In this document: positions 22,345 to 34,930 of the stretch, piece after piece
Layout of the letters: every line of letters starts with the position of its first letter
Numbering within the stretch: the first letter of the stretch is position 1
Assembly: GCA_900239685.1 (NCBI GenBank)
Contig: OENT01000609.1
Coordinates: forward strand, 28,954-92,953
Direction of reading: 5' to 3'
Length of the DNA: 64,000 bases
Source of the DNA: Rotaria macrura
Taxonomy: Eukaryota; Rotifera; Eurotatoria; Philodinida; Philodinidae
Made by a program: the position numbers and the translations under genes
Notes under the pieces: generated by a model
Told to the model about the DNA's origin: nothing
Databases searched by the model: none
What the model saw: the letters and a program-made list of their open reading frames with translations, nothing else

Positions 22345-24547
22345 TTAACGACGGGAAACACGCATACGCATACCGTACTTTGGTCTAAAACGAGAAATTC
22401 TTTAGAAAAGTAATGTGAGAAACGATTTACATAACCTCATGGTAACGAGAATTTCTGGAACGAATTTTTGACCTGGTTCAAGTTCAAAACGAAATCGTCG
22501 AATTATCAAGGCTAGCATTATTTTCGCTTCCAACAAGGCGAAATTTTGCCCAATGCATGATCGAGGTCCTGCGGAAAATGGGTAAAGAAGCTTGTCTGAT
22601 TGATTATCATTGAATCTTGATGGATCGAATTTGAACGGTTGATGCCAATACTTCTCTGAACTAATTTTCAAATATGAAATCGCAAGAGACAAAAACTAGA
22701 GAAATCTTACTGATGAAGCATGTAGAAGCTGAGAAAAATTCCAGTTCCTTTCTTGATATGAATTTCTTTCCCCTCACTGTTGACTAGTGTATTATCTTTA
22801 ATTGCAGTACGAACTATGGCCGGTACTGGTTGATGAAGTCGTGACGATTCTTTTAATACAGCTTCAGTGTAACTCAATAGGCCCAGTGTCGCCGGTGTTA
22901 TCTCTTCGTCATCATTCAGTACAGAGTCAACTTCTTCTTCCAATCGACGACAGATATCTGGATTGCTGGCCAGATTATAGAGAGTCCAAGTCATCATTGT
23001 TGATGTTGTCTCATGTCCAGCAGTAACTATATATACAAGTACATAGTAAGACGAGTGTTGCAATCGAATATTCTCCAGCGAGATCCACAAAATAAATTTA
23101 AGCGTTAAATATCATGAATGTCGATTTCACGTGTAATTTACAATTGATTTAAGAAAAGTCCATGCAGTTTTTTTAGCATCACTTTTAAAAATTTTGCTCT
23201 TTATTGGATCGAGATAAGTTTTATAATATTGAAAATATGAACGTCTCTTATTCGGTAATATCAATTCTAATGAACTTTCAATGATAGCCCTGTGTTAATT
23301 TGTTAATAAAATGAAAATAACTACGTCAAATCAACTTTTACATGATGAGAACAATTTGAAAATTCTGTCTATGTAGTTGAAAAAATAGATTAAAATCATC
23401 TCATGCTAATCAATTTGAAATTATACTCGAAATAAATTAAAATCTGATTTATGTTGAAAATATCTCCTGTTGTATATACTTACCAAAAGTTAGTGCCTCT
23501 TCGTAGATCTCTTCATTAGTGAATTTGCTCGTTTTATCTTCATCACGAACTGCTAAGAGTAGATCCAGCAAATCGGGACCTGTCAATCAGTATCCAACGA
23601 ATTATTAGGAAGAAAACAAACTATGGCTAAGTCAAACCTTTACAAGCTGATCTAGTCAACTTTTTTTTGCGGTCGTCAACTACTTTTCGAATAAGTTGTT
23701 TTCCTTCCGAAATGCATTTATCAATACGTCGCTTGCTTGCCAATGGAAGACGATTTATAATTGGAATTATAGCAGTCATATTAAACAAACGTTTTTCCAT
23801 CAATTCAAGTGATTCAGCTACAGTGCGATGTATTGTTTCGTGCACTTCTTCATCGGACATTATTTCCGTACCAAATACACAACTTGTAACAATATCTAAT
23901 GTCAATCGTGACATTTCCTCATGTATATTGAGAACTAGTGGCTTATTTTCGTGATCAGCAGTGGCAGCTGTAGTAGACCATTTTCTCATTAGATTTAATG
24001 TAGTTTCAACCATGAGTGATATCATAGAATTTAAATTTTGATGCTGAAAAACAGGTGAAATTAGTCGACGATGCTGAGCGTGAATTTCATCCTCAGCCAT
24101 CAAGAGGTTATTGTTTCCTAATAATACTCCAAGAACTCGTCGCATGATATATGCTTTATGATAAGCACGAGCATTCGTTTTAAGAACACCGTTAATCAGA
24201 GCTGGATCATACGTATCTAAACGAGCAAAGGGACCGAATGAAATGTGATAACAGTCACCATATTGTGCCACTAAAGCTACTTGATGTGCGAATGGATCGT
24301 CAGCAAGTACACATTTACGAACGTTGAGTATTTCGCCTACTAGTGGAATATGACGTCCTGGAATGCCTTGAGCCCATAGATCACGATGAATAAGCCATGG
24401 ATCGAGTATCCAAAATTTAAACGAACGATAAAATATCCAAAGTATGAAGGCAGATATTAAAAGAAACAACCACATGATATTTCTAGCGAATGTTGTATTT
24501 CTGAATTGTGAAAAGAAAGAACAGAAGTGTGATGATGCTCGTAACAA
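22345..24547 (-). CDS. Cytochrome P450 monooxygenase
   Basis: A microsomal P450 that would oxidise lipids or xenobiotics using NADPH-P450 reductase. Minus-strand exons: 24547-23638, 23579-23484, 23026-22711, 22660-22436 and 22384-22345, giving 528 aa. All splice sites are GT-AG and phases agree. An N-terminal anchor lies at about residues 24-40, followed by the proline-rich hinge (GIPGRHIPLVGE). The I-helix oxygen-binding motif TAGHETTSTMM starts at 337 and is split from its preceding residue by intron 2. The K-helix ExxR is ESSR (395-398), the PERF-type motif is FDPSRF (452-457), and the haem loop FSAGPRSCIG carries the ligand Cys476. The last 13 residues (PKYGMRMRVSRR plus stop) come from a 40-nt terminal exon. 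Without that exon the gene would end in an unusual tail. Overall pattern is CYP3/CYP4-clan-like; subfamily not assignable by eye. Confidence 0.93.
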
Positions 24548-27500
24548 TTAAAGAAAAAGGACGAATGACTCGTCGGTGAATTCGTGAGCACGTGATCAAC
24601 AAATAAGCAAGCGTCAACTTTTACATTCTCTTATCGACTAAGAGTAAATATGTCCACACCACGTATAAACACATTGTTAGTGGATGTTAAAAAACAGAGT
24701 CTCCGCATCTCATACTTAACAAATTTATTATTTATTTTGAAGATCGTAGGACTAGCTTAATTGTAATATCGTCCAAAAACATAGTTCCTTACTAGTTCTC
24801 TGAAGAGACAGCAATTTCTATTTCTCGATAAAGTACGCAACCTTGTCGAACTTAACGATCAGTTCGTTCAAAAGATTCTGAAAGTGACATGCATCGAGGA
24901 TCTGATAAAGTCATCACTACGTCTCACAGTTACACACACTCTCCTTATGATCTCCATAAGTACTGCTATCGTTGCCTGGTTGTTCTAAAGAAATAAGTTT
25001 TTCTTTTTTGTTCCCCAATAGTTTACTACTTTCCTAAATTCCATATTCGAAATAGTTTCTAAAAACTTGATCATTTTTTAATTGATCACGTATTTCGCAA
25101 CAGAATCAGCTGCTTGAAGAAAGCATCTCTATTAACTTTAGTTTCAGTAATTGACTGGTAAGATTTCTCTTGTACTATGTGATCAGCGCGAAGATTTAAT
25201 CTGTGAATGATTGGTCTACAATAACTAAAAAAAAAGCGGCCGATATTTATATTTAATCTTAGAAGATAATACAGACACAATTTTCTGTCAAATAGAAACT
25301 CCACCTCCTTTAAGCGCATCTATATCTACACAACAGATATATGAATTCAGATCAGAAATGCGTAACTTAAAACAAGAAGTTAACATTTTAACGAGAAGAC
25401 TCATGCTTCTTACTAGTCAAAAGTAGTCGTCGTTTTTTACGTATTGATGCAAGAAGTAATGACGAAGAGTAATATTGATTCCAATATGAACATGTGCATT
25501 TAAATGAAGTTTTTTTTTCTCATGTACCTTATTGATTCATTCTCTGTTTACCATTTATATGCTTATAAAATCAATTCAAATCTATACATCGAATAAATTG
25601 GGTAGAATTTGGTTTCCATATTTTCTATAAAACTTGATCGAAGAATAAAGTTACGTGTCTTATAATGGGGAGCCAAACATGGCATTCTTATGTAGATAGT
25701 TGTCACAAATGATACGTCTTTTGCGAACACTGAAAATACGGTTACAGATGTCCGTAGTGTTTTATTTCATCGTCGTATTTCACAAACATATTATTACTCA
25801 AAATAATTATACTGCGCTCTTCATCTTGACTTCTATTGAAGAGCTCGCAAAAGAAGATAGGATGCTATCAAAACGAGACTCTATTGACTCAGGTAGGTTT
25901 CAAGATGCCTTTTCAGTTACTAAATAAATAAGTTATTTTTCAATTCTATTCCTCCAAATGTTAGCAATGTTCAGGTTTCTAAAAACATATGAAACAACGT
26001 AAAAGAATCATAGTTGGTTGAAGGATCATATAAATTATTTATTAAGTCATTCAGCGATACCATTTGCCTTCTTTATCGTCGAACTATAATGATATAAGAG
26101 CTTTTTCATCGTAACAGGTAGAAACTGAGACAGGAACTCAATTCTGCATCGAGAAAGATAAACAAGTTCTTACGTAAGGTTGGACGACAGACTTTATTAC
26201 AAACCAATATTAATGAGATCTAAATTGATTTTAAATATATTTCATTGATTTAGTTTTCTAGCTTCATTAGAAACGATATTAAATTGCGATAGTACGCGCT
26301 CAAAATTAGATGTTTTTGAAAACGTTTCTTGTATCCTTAGTTCAGGAAGAACTGTTAGAAACATTGTTTATTATCTGTCTATCGATTTGAATCATAAATA
26401 TCAAAAATAAATAGTGCTCTCAAAATGGAAGCAAAAGCCTTCCAGTTTGCCCTAATGATCTTGATTCCTCGTGTTTTCAACATATAAAGTAACTAGTGAA
26501 CGTAAGTTACACGAATATAGTAAAACAAGAAATCAAATATACACTGCTTTCAATTGGCGAGGACATGATGATAAATTTGGATCAAGACTCTCAAAATTTA
26601 AGGTACTAGAACTCTACTATTCATGTGATTATCTAAGATTGCTCATTAACATAATCTATTGAGTAGTCATCAAGTAAATATGATACAAATCGTGACACTT
26701 CAGTTACTAGCAATCATTCTCGCGGAATTTAAAGAGGAACTTAGAAAAATGATGTCTTGATACGAAAGTGAAGAAATGATTCACATCTATTATTTTGATA
26801 ATCAATTACTGTTCTGTGGAAATCGATACATATATATGTATATATAACTTTTGTGGGCAATTAAGAACTTTTTTCATAGTTAAATCCAATTCAAGCTATC
26901 GTCAATATCTTTTACATCGAGCTCCCTCACTTGTCTTTATCATTTGCTAAATAGAGAGAATCCGTTATCCCTGTTTCTGCCACTAAGTAGCCTACTGAAA
27001 AAAGCCTATATCCATCGCAGTTTCATGTTTCTTGTTAGAGGTACGTGGGCCATTTCTGCAATGTATGAGTCACCGCTCACGATTTTGATTTCTATTTTAA
27101 AAAGTGTTTTAGTCAATTCTATTTTATCATTCGTGCCTCCATAATGGCGTCCATGTTTTCCCTTAACCGTTGCCCACAAATTCCCTTTTCTTTTTTGTAA
27201 AAAAGTTTAACATGTTCCATATTTTCTTCAAGATTCATGCTGTTCTTGAGATTGCGACGAGAATATGTTTTCTTCTCTTCATCGAAGAATCTTTCTTAAC
27301 CTTTCGGATAAAAACGAATTGTGCCTGATCGACGACTAAGAAGAGGGATACGAATCTGTGCATAGTGAATTCAGCGGCGTTGATTAGGAATGAAACGAAT
27401 TTCGATCTGAGATAGAAATTCAACTACATCTATCCTACTTTGCAACAGGATCAAAGATAAATAAATTAGAAATCCCAACTGAGTTACAGAGAGTGACTAT

Positions 27501-27826
27501 CATATTTTCTTTAAAATGAGCGTAGTAATTTAGTATTCATTATGAACGAACTGCTAATAAGTACTAATTGTTACTGATGCTAAGATTAATCTATGTTAAT
27601 AACTCTAATTTTAACATTTGATCATTAAAATTATATTTTGAAATAATTATTCATTCGAATATTTATTGATCTATTTGTGATTTCATGATGTGTGAAGGAC
27701 TACTTCGGCATGCCTGTCAATGGGATACCATAGAGAGTTCAACTAGAGACCCATACATTGAGACAAATCACCAATCGTGTTATTTCTTTTGCTATTTAGA
27801 CTATTTAGTCAAATACTGACTCTACT
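24548..27826. other. Intergenic, nothing recognised
   Basis: Upstream regions of the divergently placed P450 (-) and GNAT (+) genes. Sequence is AT-rich with only short open frames lacking recognisable domains. Confidence 0.55.
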
Positions 27827-28558
27827 ATGAATACTTCATCTACTTCTGTTACATCTATATTTGAATGTGATATCATTGGTGGTCTTGTTGATAAACAAGA
27901 ATTAAAAAACCAGTTCACCGGTTATGTAATTAATATTTTACATGTACAAATCGACCAAATTTGTCAACTAGTTATTGAATGTCAATCTAAGCTATTGCTT
28001 AAAAACTTGAGGAAAGAAATAAATGATCAACATGAATCAGATAATTATGATACCAGCCAAGGATTTCTGATTTATGAATGGTCGATCGAGAGACTAAACG
28101 AGCAACTGTCCAAATCAATGTCACTGCTACTTTGTATTGTGGACAAAAATAATAATAAATTAGCTGGTTACCAATTGTTAAGTCCTACGGATAGTCTTTT
28201 TCGACATATGAACTCTGAATTCGGTGTATTCGAACTTGATCACAGTGTCATTACAGATAAGCAATGGAATCAATTTACTTCATATGCTGATGTTCATTAT
28301 TTGGAGCAAATAGGAGTAGCTGCTGAATATCATGGTTTAGGCATTGGAACTGGTTTGATAGCACTAGCCAAAAGTCATAGTAGCCATGGTATATGTACTG
28401 CTGTTATGTTTTGGCCTTATAATAATATTGCATCAGAAAACTGTATGAAGAAAAATGGTTTTCAGTCTATTGGAGTTTGGAATCAATTTATTGCGAAAGA
28501 CTTCGTTCCATTCAAATCAAAAATATTTATTTGGTCACCTACGAAACCCGATATTTAA
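27827..28558 (+). CDS. GNAT-family N-acetyltransferase
   Basis: A 243-aa intronless frame. The C-terminal half carries the GNAT fold: a beta strand ending LEQIGVAAEYHGLGIGTGLI (159-178), in which HGLGIGTG matches the acetyl-CoA pyrophosphate loop (Q/RxxGxG/A), followed by an alpha helix (ALAKSHSSHG). It ends with a C-terminal N-x-x-S/A-x-x-x-x-x-K-x-G-F segment (NNIASENCMKKNGFQSIG, 199-216) typical of the family. The N-terminal 100 residues are poorly recognisable. It would transfer an acetyl group from acetyl-CoA to an amine, but the substrate cannot be told. No intron, unlike most neighbours, so acquisition from bacteria or retroposition is possible. Start chosen at the first ATG of the open frame. 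Confidence 0.85.
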   Translation: MNTSSTSVTSIFECDIIGGLVDKQELKNQFTGYVINILHVQIDQICQLVIECQSKLLLKNLRKEINDQHESDNYDTSQGFLIYEWSIERLNEQLSKSMSLLLCIVDKNNNKLAGYQLLSPTDSLFRHMNSEFGVFELDHSVITDKQWNQFTSYADVHYLEQIGVAAEYHGLGIGTGLIALAKSHSSHGICTAVMFWPYNNIASENCMKKNGFQSIGVWNQFIAKDFVPFKSKIFIWSPTKPDI

Positions 28559-29832
28559 CTGGATGCAATTGGTTCTCTACTTTAATAACTATATTATGAC
28601 TTGATCACGTGTTATGAATAATCATCATTCATATGTTATGCAAAGAGACACTTCTGTTTAGTTAGGTCATAGATGGTTCTGTGCTTGAGATTTTGGCTTG
28701 TAGGTTTCATTTTCCTACCACTCTAAATAACAACCACATCCACATCGTTGAATGACGTGTGAGTAAGAGATCTGTCTTTTAGCAAAACAAATGAATAGGT
28801 TTGTAAAGGTTAACTAGTATTGAGCAGAGTGGCATTGAGGGTTCTTGGGCAGATCGAACAAGCAATATCCAGTGGAGTTTCAAATAACGTTTCTTAACTC
28901 AGTTTTACATGAGTAGTTAGAAAACCATACTTCTCGTGATAACGATAAGTTGATTGATGAAAAGTTTGAAATTGATTTTCGACAAGAAGTATTCTTTGCT
29001 AAGTTTGAGACCTTCTCAATATTTTACGTCAGTCTTCATACAAATCTTTTAAAATCGAACAGCGAAGTGGATATTCATAATCAGTGAAGAAAGAAGCAAA
29101 TCGAATTATACATATTTAAGCAAAAACTAACTGGTACTGTAATTTTGTATTGTTCAAACATTAACCATGATACTTTTTCAGTCATCCCTATTAGAGATTT
29201 GTTGATTCTCGCAAAAAGGCAAATTATGCGTCATAAAATAGAAGTCCTTCCTTCAATTGATGTTCATATACATACATTAAATTTTTCACAATAGATGGTA
29301 AGTCAATCAGGTATATGTGACATCCTCCTAGTGATTTCGATGACCTATTGTGACTCACAAAGTAGGTTCTGTTACAAGCTGGAGTGAGGAATAGTGGCGT
29401 CACTGGGTTGGGCCCAGATGAATCTGAACCCCATCACCAGGCTTGTGAGTCACATCACTGAATTTTGAGTAGTGGCGTCAGTAAGGTGAAACCAGGTGGA
29501 GCTCATTCTCACCACTGGCATCTGAGCCACAACTACCGCACCTTTTTATCCTAATTCCTAGGTCTATCACTGATACGAACGTATCTCACAAAATTTCTCA
29601 AAATTTTTTCTTAAATCATCAACCGCATTTACTCTAACTGTGAATTTTTTTTCGTTTTATGTAACAAAATTTTGAATTTTATCGCTGCTCGACAAACTAC
29701 TTTTGATCCCTCCCATTTCAGTTGATTGAATAAAAGAATGCTTATTAATTGTAAAGGAGAAAAAAAACATCGGAGAAGAGAAGAAGAAAGTGATGTGAAT
29801 GTAGAAGACTGCTACCTGTTTACCCGAAACTG
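28559..29832. other. Intergenic with an imperfect repeat block
   Basis: No gene seen. The block at 29349-29530 holds an exact inverted repeat and a degenerate tandem duplication (separate entry). The rest is AT-rich. Confidence 0.6.
29349..29530. repeat. Inverted and tandem repeat block, possible MITE/SINE relic
   Basis: TGTGACTCACAA at 29349-29360 is the exact reverse complement of TTGTGAGTCACA at 29443-29454. Overlapping this, a segment beginning AGTGGCGTCA at about 29392 recurs as a diverged copy at about 29472 (each about 65 bp, ending GAGTCACA or GAGCCACA). The block is more GC-rich than its surroundings. No target duplication was identified. Confidence 0.5.
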
Positions 29833-32800
29833 ATGACTTTTGCTACGCAGCATGAAATTGTGACAAATGAAAGCATGGAATCATTCGCACCAACATTAAA
29901 AAGGAACGTGGAGACATTTTCCTTGATCTGGCTTGATGCAGATATATCTAATGACAAAGAAAATATCGATGCTCAAAGAGAACGTCGTTCAATTTTTAAC
30001 TGTATCCGGATATTTAGCGAAATAGATAAATCCGAAGAACATATTCAACAAACAAGTGAAGATCGTATTATACTGATCCTTAATAGATAACTAGAACAAG
30101 AAATTCTATCACGTGTTCATGATTCAACACAACTCATTTCAGTCTATACATATTCTAAACATCAAAATAAATATGAAAAATTGACAACGAAATACATTAA
30201 AGTAGGTTTCTTTGCTAAATAGTATCCATCAGTGTCGTACAGATATTAAAACACTGCTGATTTTTGTACTACGTAGATATTGATAGTGCTCCATTTTCTT
30301 ACGTTAGATAAAAATTAACACTCATCAATCTCCATTTTTTTAAGACACCAAATACATAATCGAGCACCCTGTAATAATAAATTATGCATTGATCAGGTGA
30401 AGTACAGAATTCTTAACTTTGGAAATTAAATTTCATTTAATTGGACATTTTCAAATTTCAAAAAATTGAATCATTCAACAGAGAAATCCTAGTTGTTAAC
30501 TTTTGGAATCAAATCAGGTCAAAACCCTGATAAACACGAGGAGGCAAAACTATGTATCGGAATAAATATGTGTGAATGCAAATCTAGTCTTCAACCATAT
30601 CAATAACTCATCGAGATTTAAATTTTTCGTTATATACATTTTTATACAAGATAATTTTTGGATCATAAACACTATTTAACAAAGAATCTTTCCCCAAAAG
30701 ACTTAGATATATGATATGTAAAAAATTTTTACAATTATTTTAAAATAGATCTCATGAAAACGTAGACGCTAATCAAAGCAAACCGAAAACAGTAGAATAA
30801 TATTTAACGTGATTGTTACTTCTCTCATAAACTCAACACTTATATAAGTGTTAAAATGAATATTGGCAAGACATGCCCTATTTTAATTATAGGTCGAGGC
30901 TATTTTCTAACAGCTAGAGACGCGAACATTAAATCTTTCAGTTACGATCTTTATTGGTTTAAAATGTGAATCCAGATGAAGTCACTCAACATAGTCGTAA
31001 AGATAATTGTAACATTCTTAATGAATTCGTTACAAAGTGCAGATTGAGTGATCGGCAAACATCTAAAGCTGTCTATGCTAGAGTTCAGTATTAAGTCAAA
31101 TAACAAAATACAGTATTCTATTTTGTTTTTTACGAATCCTACACACTTTCCTACTAGATGCTTCTTCATTAATTAACAGCTTTGTTTCCAAAGTTCGCTT
31201 CTAATTGTTATTCTGAGACACGCCCTAAAAATATAGTTTGTTGTCCTTGGTTTCTTATTTTATTTTATGTTCTCTATATGTCTACTCAGGTCAAAATAGT
31301 TGTGACTCATTTCAATGATATGATCGATCGAATAAAAGTAGATCAGAGAAGAAGAGTTAAAACCGAAGAGCCTCTATCGATTAGTGTTATTGACAGATCA
31401 TCGACAAATATCAATGGTGACTTTCTTCATTCTTAATTACTCCTTCATGTTCTTGTTCAAATGGATCCGATTCCAATGGAGAAAAAAGAACTAATTGAAC
31501 TCTGTCTCGAACAGTACAGTGACGATCCTTCCCAGCTAAAATTCATCAAAGAATTTGATCAAGAATATTGTAAAGAAAAGGCTTTGTAGTGGTATGAAAC
31601 GAGTAAAGTTAATTTTTTAATGCCACAATATTTCGTTAAGGTACACACGATAATCATTTGTTTATCGAATGTTGAACAAGGCTTTTCGCACCCGCAAGGA
31701 TAATTTTCTTATCGTTTACCGATTTCTCATTCGTGATATTCGAGATCAACTATGTCGAGAGCAAGTATCATCATCAGTACACGTGTTTCGGAGCCAGCTA
31801 ATGTTTCCAGAAGAACTTGAAGTTTTACGACACTCGATTGGTGAATTTATTTGCATGAATTCATTTTTCTCGACAAGTACTAGTCGTACGTATGCTCTTT
31901 TTCTTCTTGACTCAAACGAAAACAATAGCATGCAGCGTGTTTTGTTCGAAATCAATGGTGATCCTTGTCTGAAACAGTTAAAACCGTTTGCTGACATCAG
32001 TTCTCATTCAGCGTTTCCTGAGGAGGACGAAGTTTGTTGGTAGCTGGTTCCATATTTCGAACTAATGATTTGTACGAGAAAAATGGAATCACTGTCATTC
32101 ATTTAACTGTGGCCAGTGATGAAGATCATGATTTGAAGGAACTATTTATATGTATCCGAAAGGAGATAGGCACAAGAAACAATCTTTATACATTGAGTGA
32201 CATTCTTTCACGACCGGGACAGTTCGATTTAGCGGGAAAATGTGTTCGACGATACTTAATAGGACTATACCAAAGGATCATTCTTATGTATATATGTGTT
32301 ATCATATGCTTGGTGCAATTTTGAATGATCGTGGTCAATACGACGATGCTCTAGTGATGCTTAATAATGCGTTAAAGATTTATGAACAACGTGTTCCTTC
32401 GAAAAGCTCAACTCTTGCTACTATTATCAATGTAATGGGAGTCGTCTATCAAGGAAAGGATGATCTAGAACTAGCATTCGATTCGTACAAGAAAGCCTTG
32501 AACATCGAACAGCAAGTGTATGGTGAAAAGCACGAACGTGTTGCTACGAACTTAAATAATCTGGGTACCGTTTGTTACGATAAGAAAGCATATGAGGACG
32601 CTCTTCTTTATTTTAAAAAATCTCTATCCATTCGAGAGAAGCGACTACCAGCAGATCATTCTGACTTGAGCGATTCCCATTACAATATTGGAAAAATTCA
32701 TTATGATTTGAAACAGTTTGATCTGGCTTTGAAACATTACCAGATCGCACTTAAAATAAGTCTAAGATCGCTGCCATCCGATCATCTTCATCTAGCCATT

Positions 32801-32963
32801 ACATATCGAAACATAGCTCAGATTCAAGAAGAAATGGCTGACCATCAGCAAGCATTGACCTAATATGAAAAGGCGCATGCTATTTACAGTAATAAACATC
32901 CTTCAGACGATTGTAAGGTTATCGAAATAAAACAAGGCATTCAACGACTAAAAAACTGTATTG
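29833..32963 (+). pseudogene. ADP-ribosyltransferase/TPR gene (bdelloid-type), decayed
   Basis: Intact relatives pair an N-terminal region, a mono-ADP-ribosyltransferase (ART) domain and kinesin-light-chain-like TPRs. Recognisable pieces in order are: ETFSLIWLDADIS start region (29833-30201); a GTAGGT...CTACTCAG intron 30202-31289; VKIVVTHFNDMIDRI to the ELIELC and FIKEFDQEYC segments (31290-31625); the ART core from MLNKAFRTR (31669) with FRSQLM, FFSTSTSR and the PEEDEV acidic motif; and TPRs from about 32290, including a KALNIEQQVYGEKHERVATNLNNL-like unit. Lesions seen: in-frame stops at 30088-30090, 31434-31436, 31587-31589 and 32861-32863. Frame changes occur at about 31.63-31.67 kb (with about 50 extra nt), about 32.03 kb and about 32.26 kb. 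So many independent breaks argue for a dead copy rather than sequencing error. Confidence 0.82.
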
Positions 32964-34930
32964 ATGGAGAATTTTATTTTCTGATCAGATTTGGTGAACG
33001 AAAGAAAAATATTCAACTCAAACTTCGATTGATGTTTCTAATCTTATTCTTTGATTCAATGAGAGCCTTGAATGGATGTGGATGTGGGGTCTTTTAAATC
33101 ATGAAAAGAAATTTACCATGAATTAGTAGTTCAACGCCGAGTAGCGATGAAAAAGTGCTACTTGAGCATTTGAACTCATAGTTTTTTGTTGCAACAAGTT
33201 CACCTGTATTGAGTTTTTATCGGTACATATTTAGTCGTATTGTCTCAATCTGCAGTGTTCTTTCCGTTTGAAATGACAACTAAGACTACGCTTGAAACAT
33301 GTTACTTTGTAGCGCGGTCTTTTATCTCTAGCATATTTAATCAAAACTACCGTTCATAGGCATCTATCTCGTCATTATTTTAGACGCATTCATGTTTCAT
33401 GAGTTCGAACTCGATTTTAAGCGCTATTAGACTGTACGCATCCATTTTTCACAAGTGTCAGAATGAATTTTCGAATATATGTGTTCTCAATTAAAAACCC
33501 ACTCTTTTTTGTTTACAAACAATCAAAAGTATATTTATATTATGAGAAAAAAAGCCAGTTTATGAGAAAATCTACTAAATGTATGAAAATTTTTGAATTA
33601 TCACGTGAGAATCAAAATGTTCATGCTTCAATAGATCTGCATCAAGAGAATTCAACGAAAATTAAATTTAAAAATAATAAAACACCGGATAATTTTTTTA
33701 ATAGTTTACTTCACAGTTTTCAATTGACTTTTTTCAACCATAATGCTTGTTCACACTTCCAAGACATGTTGGTTCTTTTTTCTCTTATATCAGCTGAGAA
33801 ATATATAAAAGTATACAAAGAAATGTTCTCTTCAAATAGCATTGTTTTTTTTTGTTGGCATTAAGTCTTTTTAGGAATGATACAGATAATAGATGTAAGA
33901 TTTCATTTTTTATTGTTTCGTTCGTTTGTTTGTTTTTTCATTTGATTTCTTATCATCGCTTTTTTCAACAAACAAACGGACATGAAGTAAAAACATGTAT
34001 CACATCTACTAACGTTTTTCCATATCGCTTGACATATTATTTGATGAACTTATGATACCACAATAAAGATTAGCCTGAACAGTAAAAAAATTGTGGAGCA
34101 TATTTATCACATAGTCTTTTTACTGAAAAATCTCGTTGTTTTTCTTCAAGGCTTAAAAGATCGGGTGTGTATGAATACTAAGTGGAGTGTGATTATCAGT
34201 GTTCTATTCTAGTATAGCACACTCACATCCATGCCTATGCACATGTGAAAATCTGTTAGCGTGAATAGATTTGCCTGAATACATATGCTTTATATTTTCC
34301 ACCACATTCTCACACAAATGCATAGATACAATACAATTTCAAGAAATGCTGGGTGTTTTCTACCTGAAAGTTCAGAGAAATGCTAGAAACTTGTAGGCGG
34401 ACATATGGTTATGGGATCTAACACCATTGAAATAAGATGACACTGACAGAAAGTGCTTCTGAACATAAAATATCGGTGACACTGGTCACCTCTATCGTGG
34501 TTCAAGAAGTGACAATATCGAGGCACGATAGTTAGAAAAATAAAAGGAATTAGCATGCTTTACTAGAAGCAGATCGAAGTAGAACGACGGCCATTAGCAC
34601 ATCATGTTTAAGTTATTGACTTTGTTTTATAGGATTGATCTTTTTTCAGAAAGAAAAAAAGAACGTTTTGATATAATTTTCCTACGCTATCAAATCGTTT
34701 TTTTTTATTGCAAATATTTGATTTGTCGAGAGGTGAAACTGAATGAATAGTTACAGTTTGAATACAGCTATCTTCTAATTAATATGAGTATCTATCGAAA
34801 ATTGAATCATTTAAGTGTACGTAGTGATTAAGTTTTTCAGCAAGTACGATTTGCAAATGAGTTTATTGCAAATATTGATAGCAATGTACCGATAGAGAAT
34901 ATTCATGATTCAATTATCTTTTACATTAAA
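32964..34930. other. Intergenic, nothing recognised
   Basis: AT-rich. A 133-codon frame at 33463-33864 is low-complexity and shows no domain. A minus-strand AATAAA at 34862-34867 probably serves the serine-hydrolase gene. Confidence 0.55.

Noticed and set aside
22402-22440. P450 C-terminus read straight through as CKSFLTLLF
   Set aside because: A GT donor just upstream and an exon at 22345-22384 give the expected family C-terminus in phase, so this tail is intron sequence.
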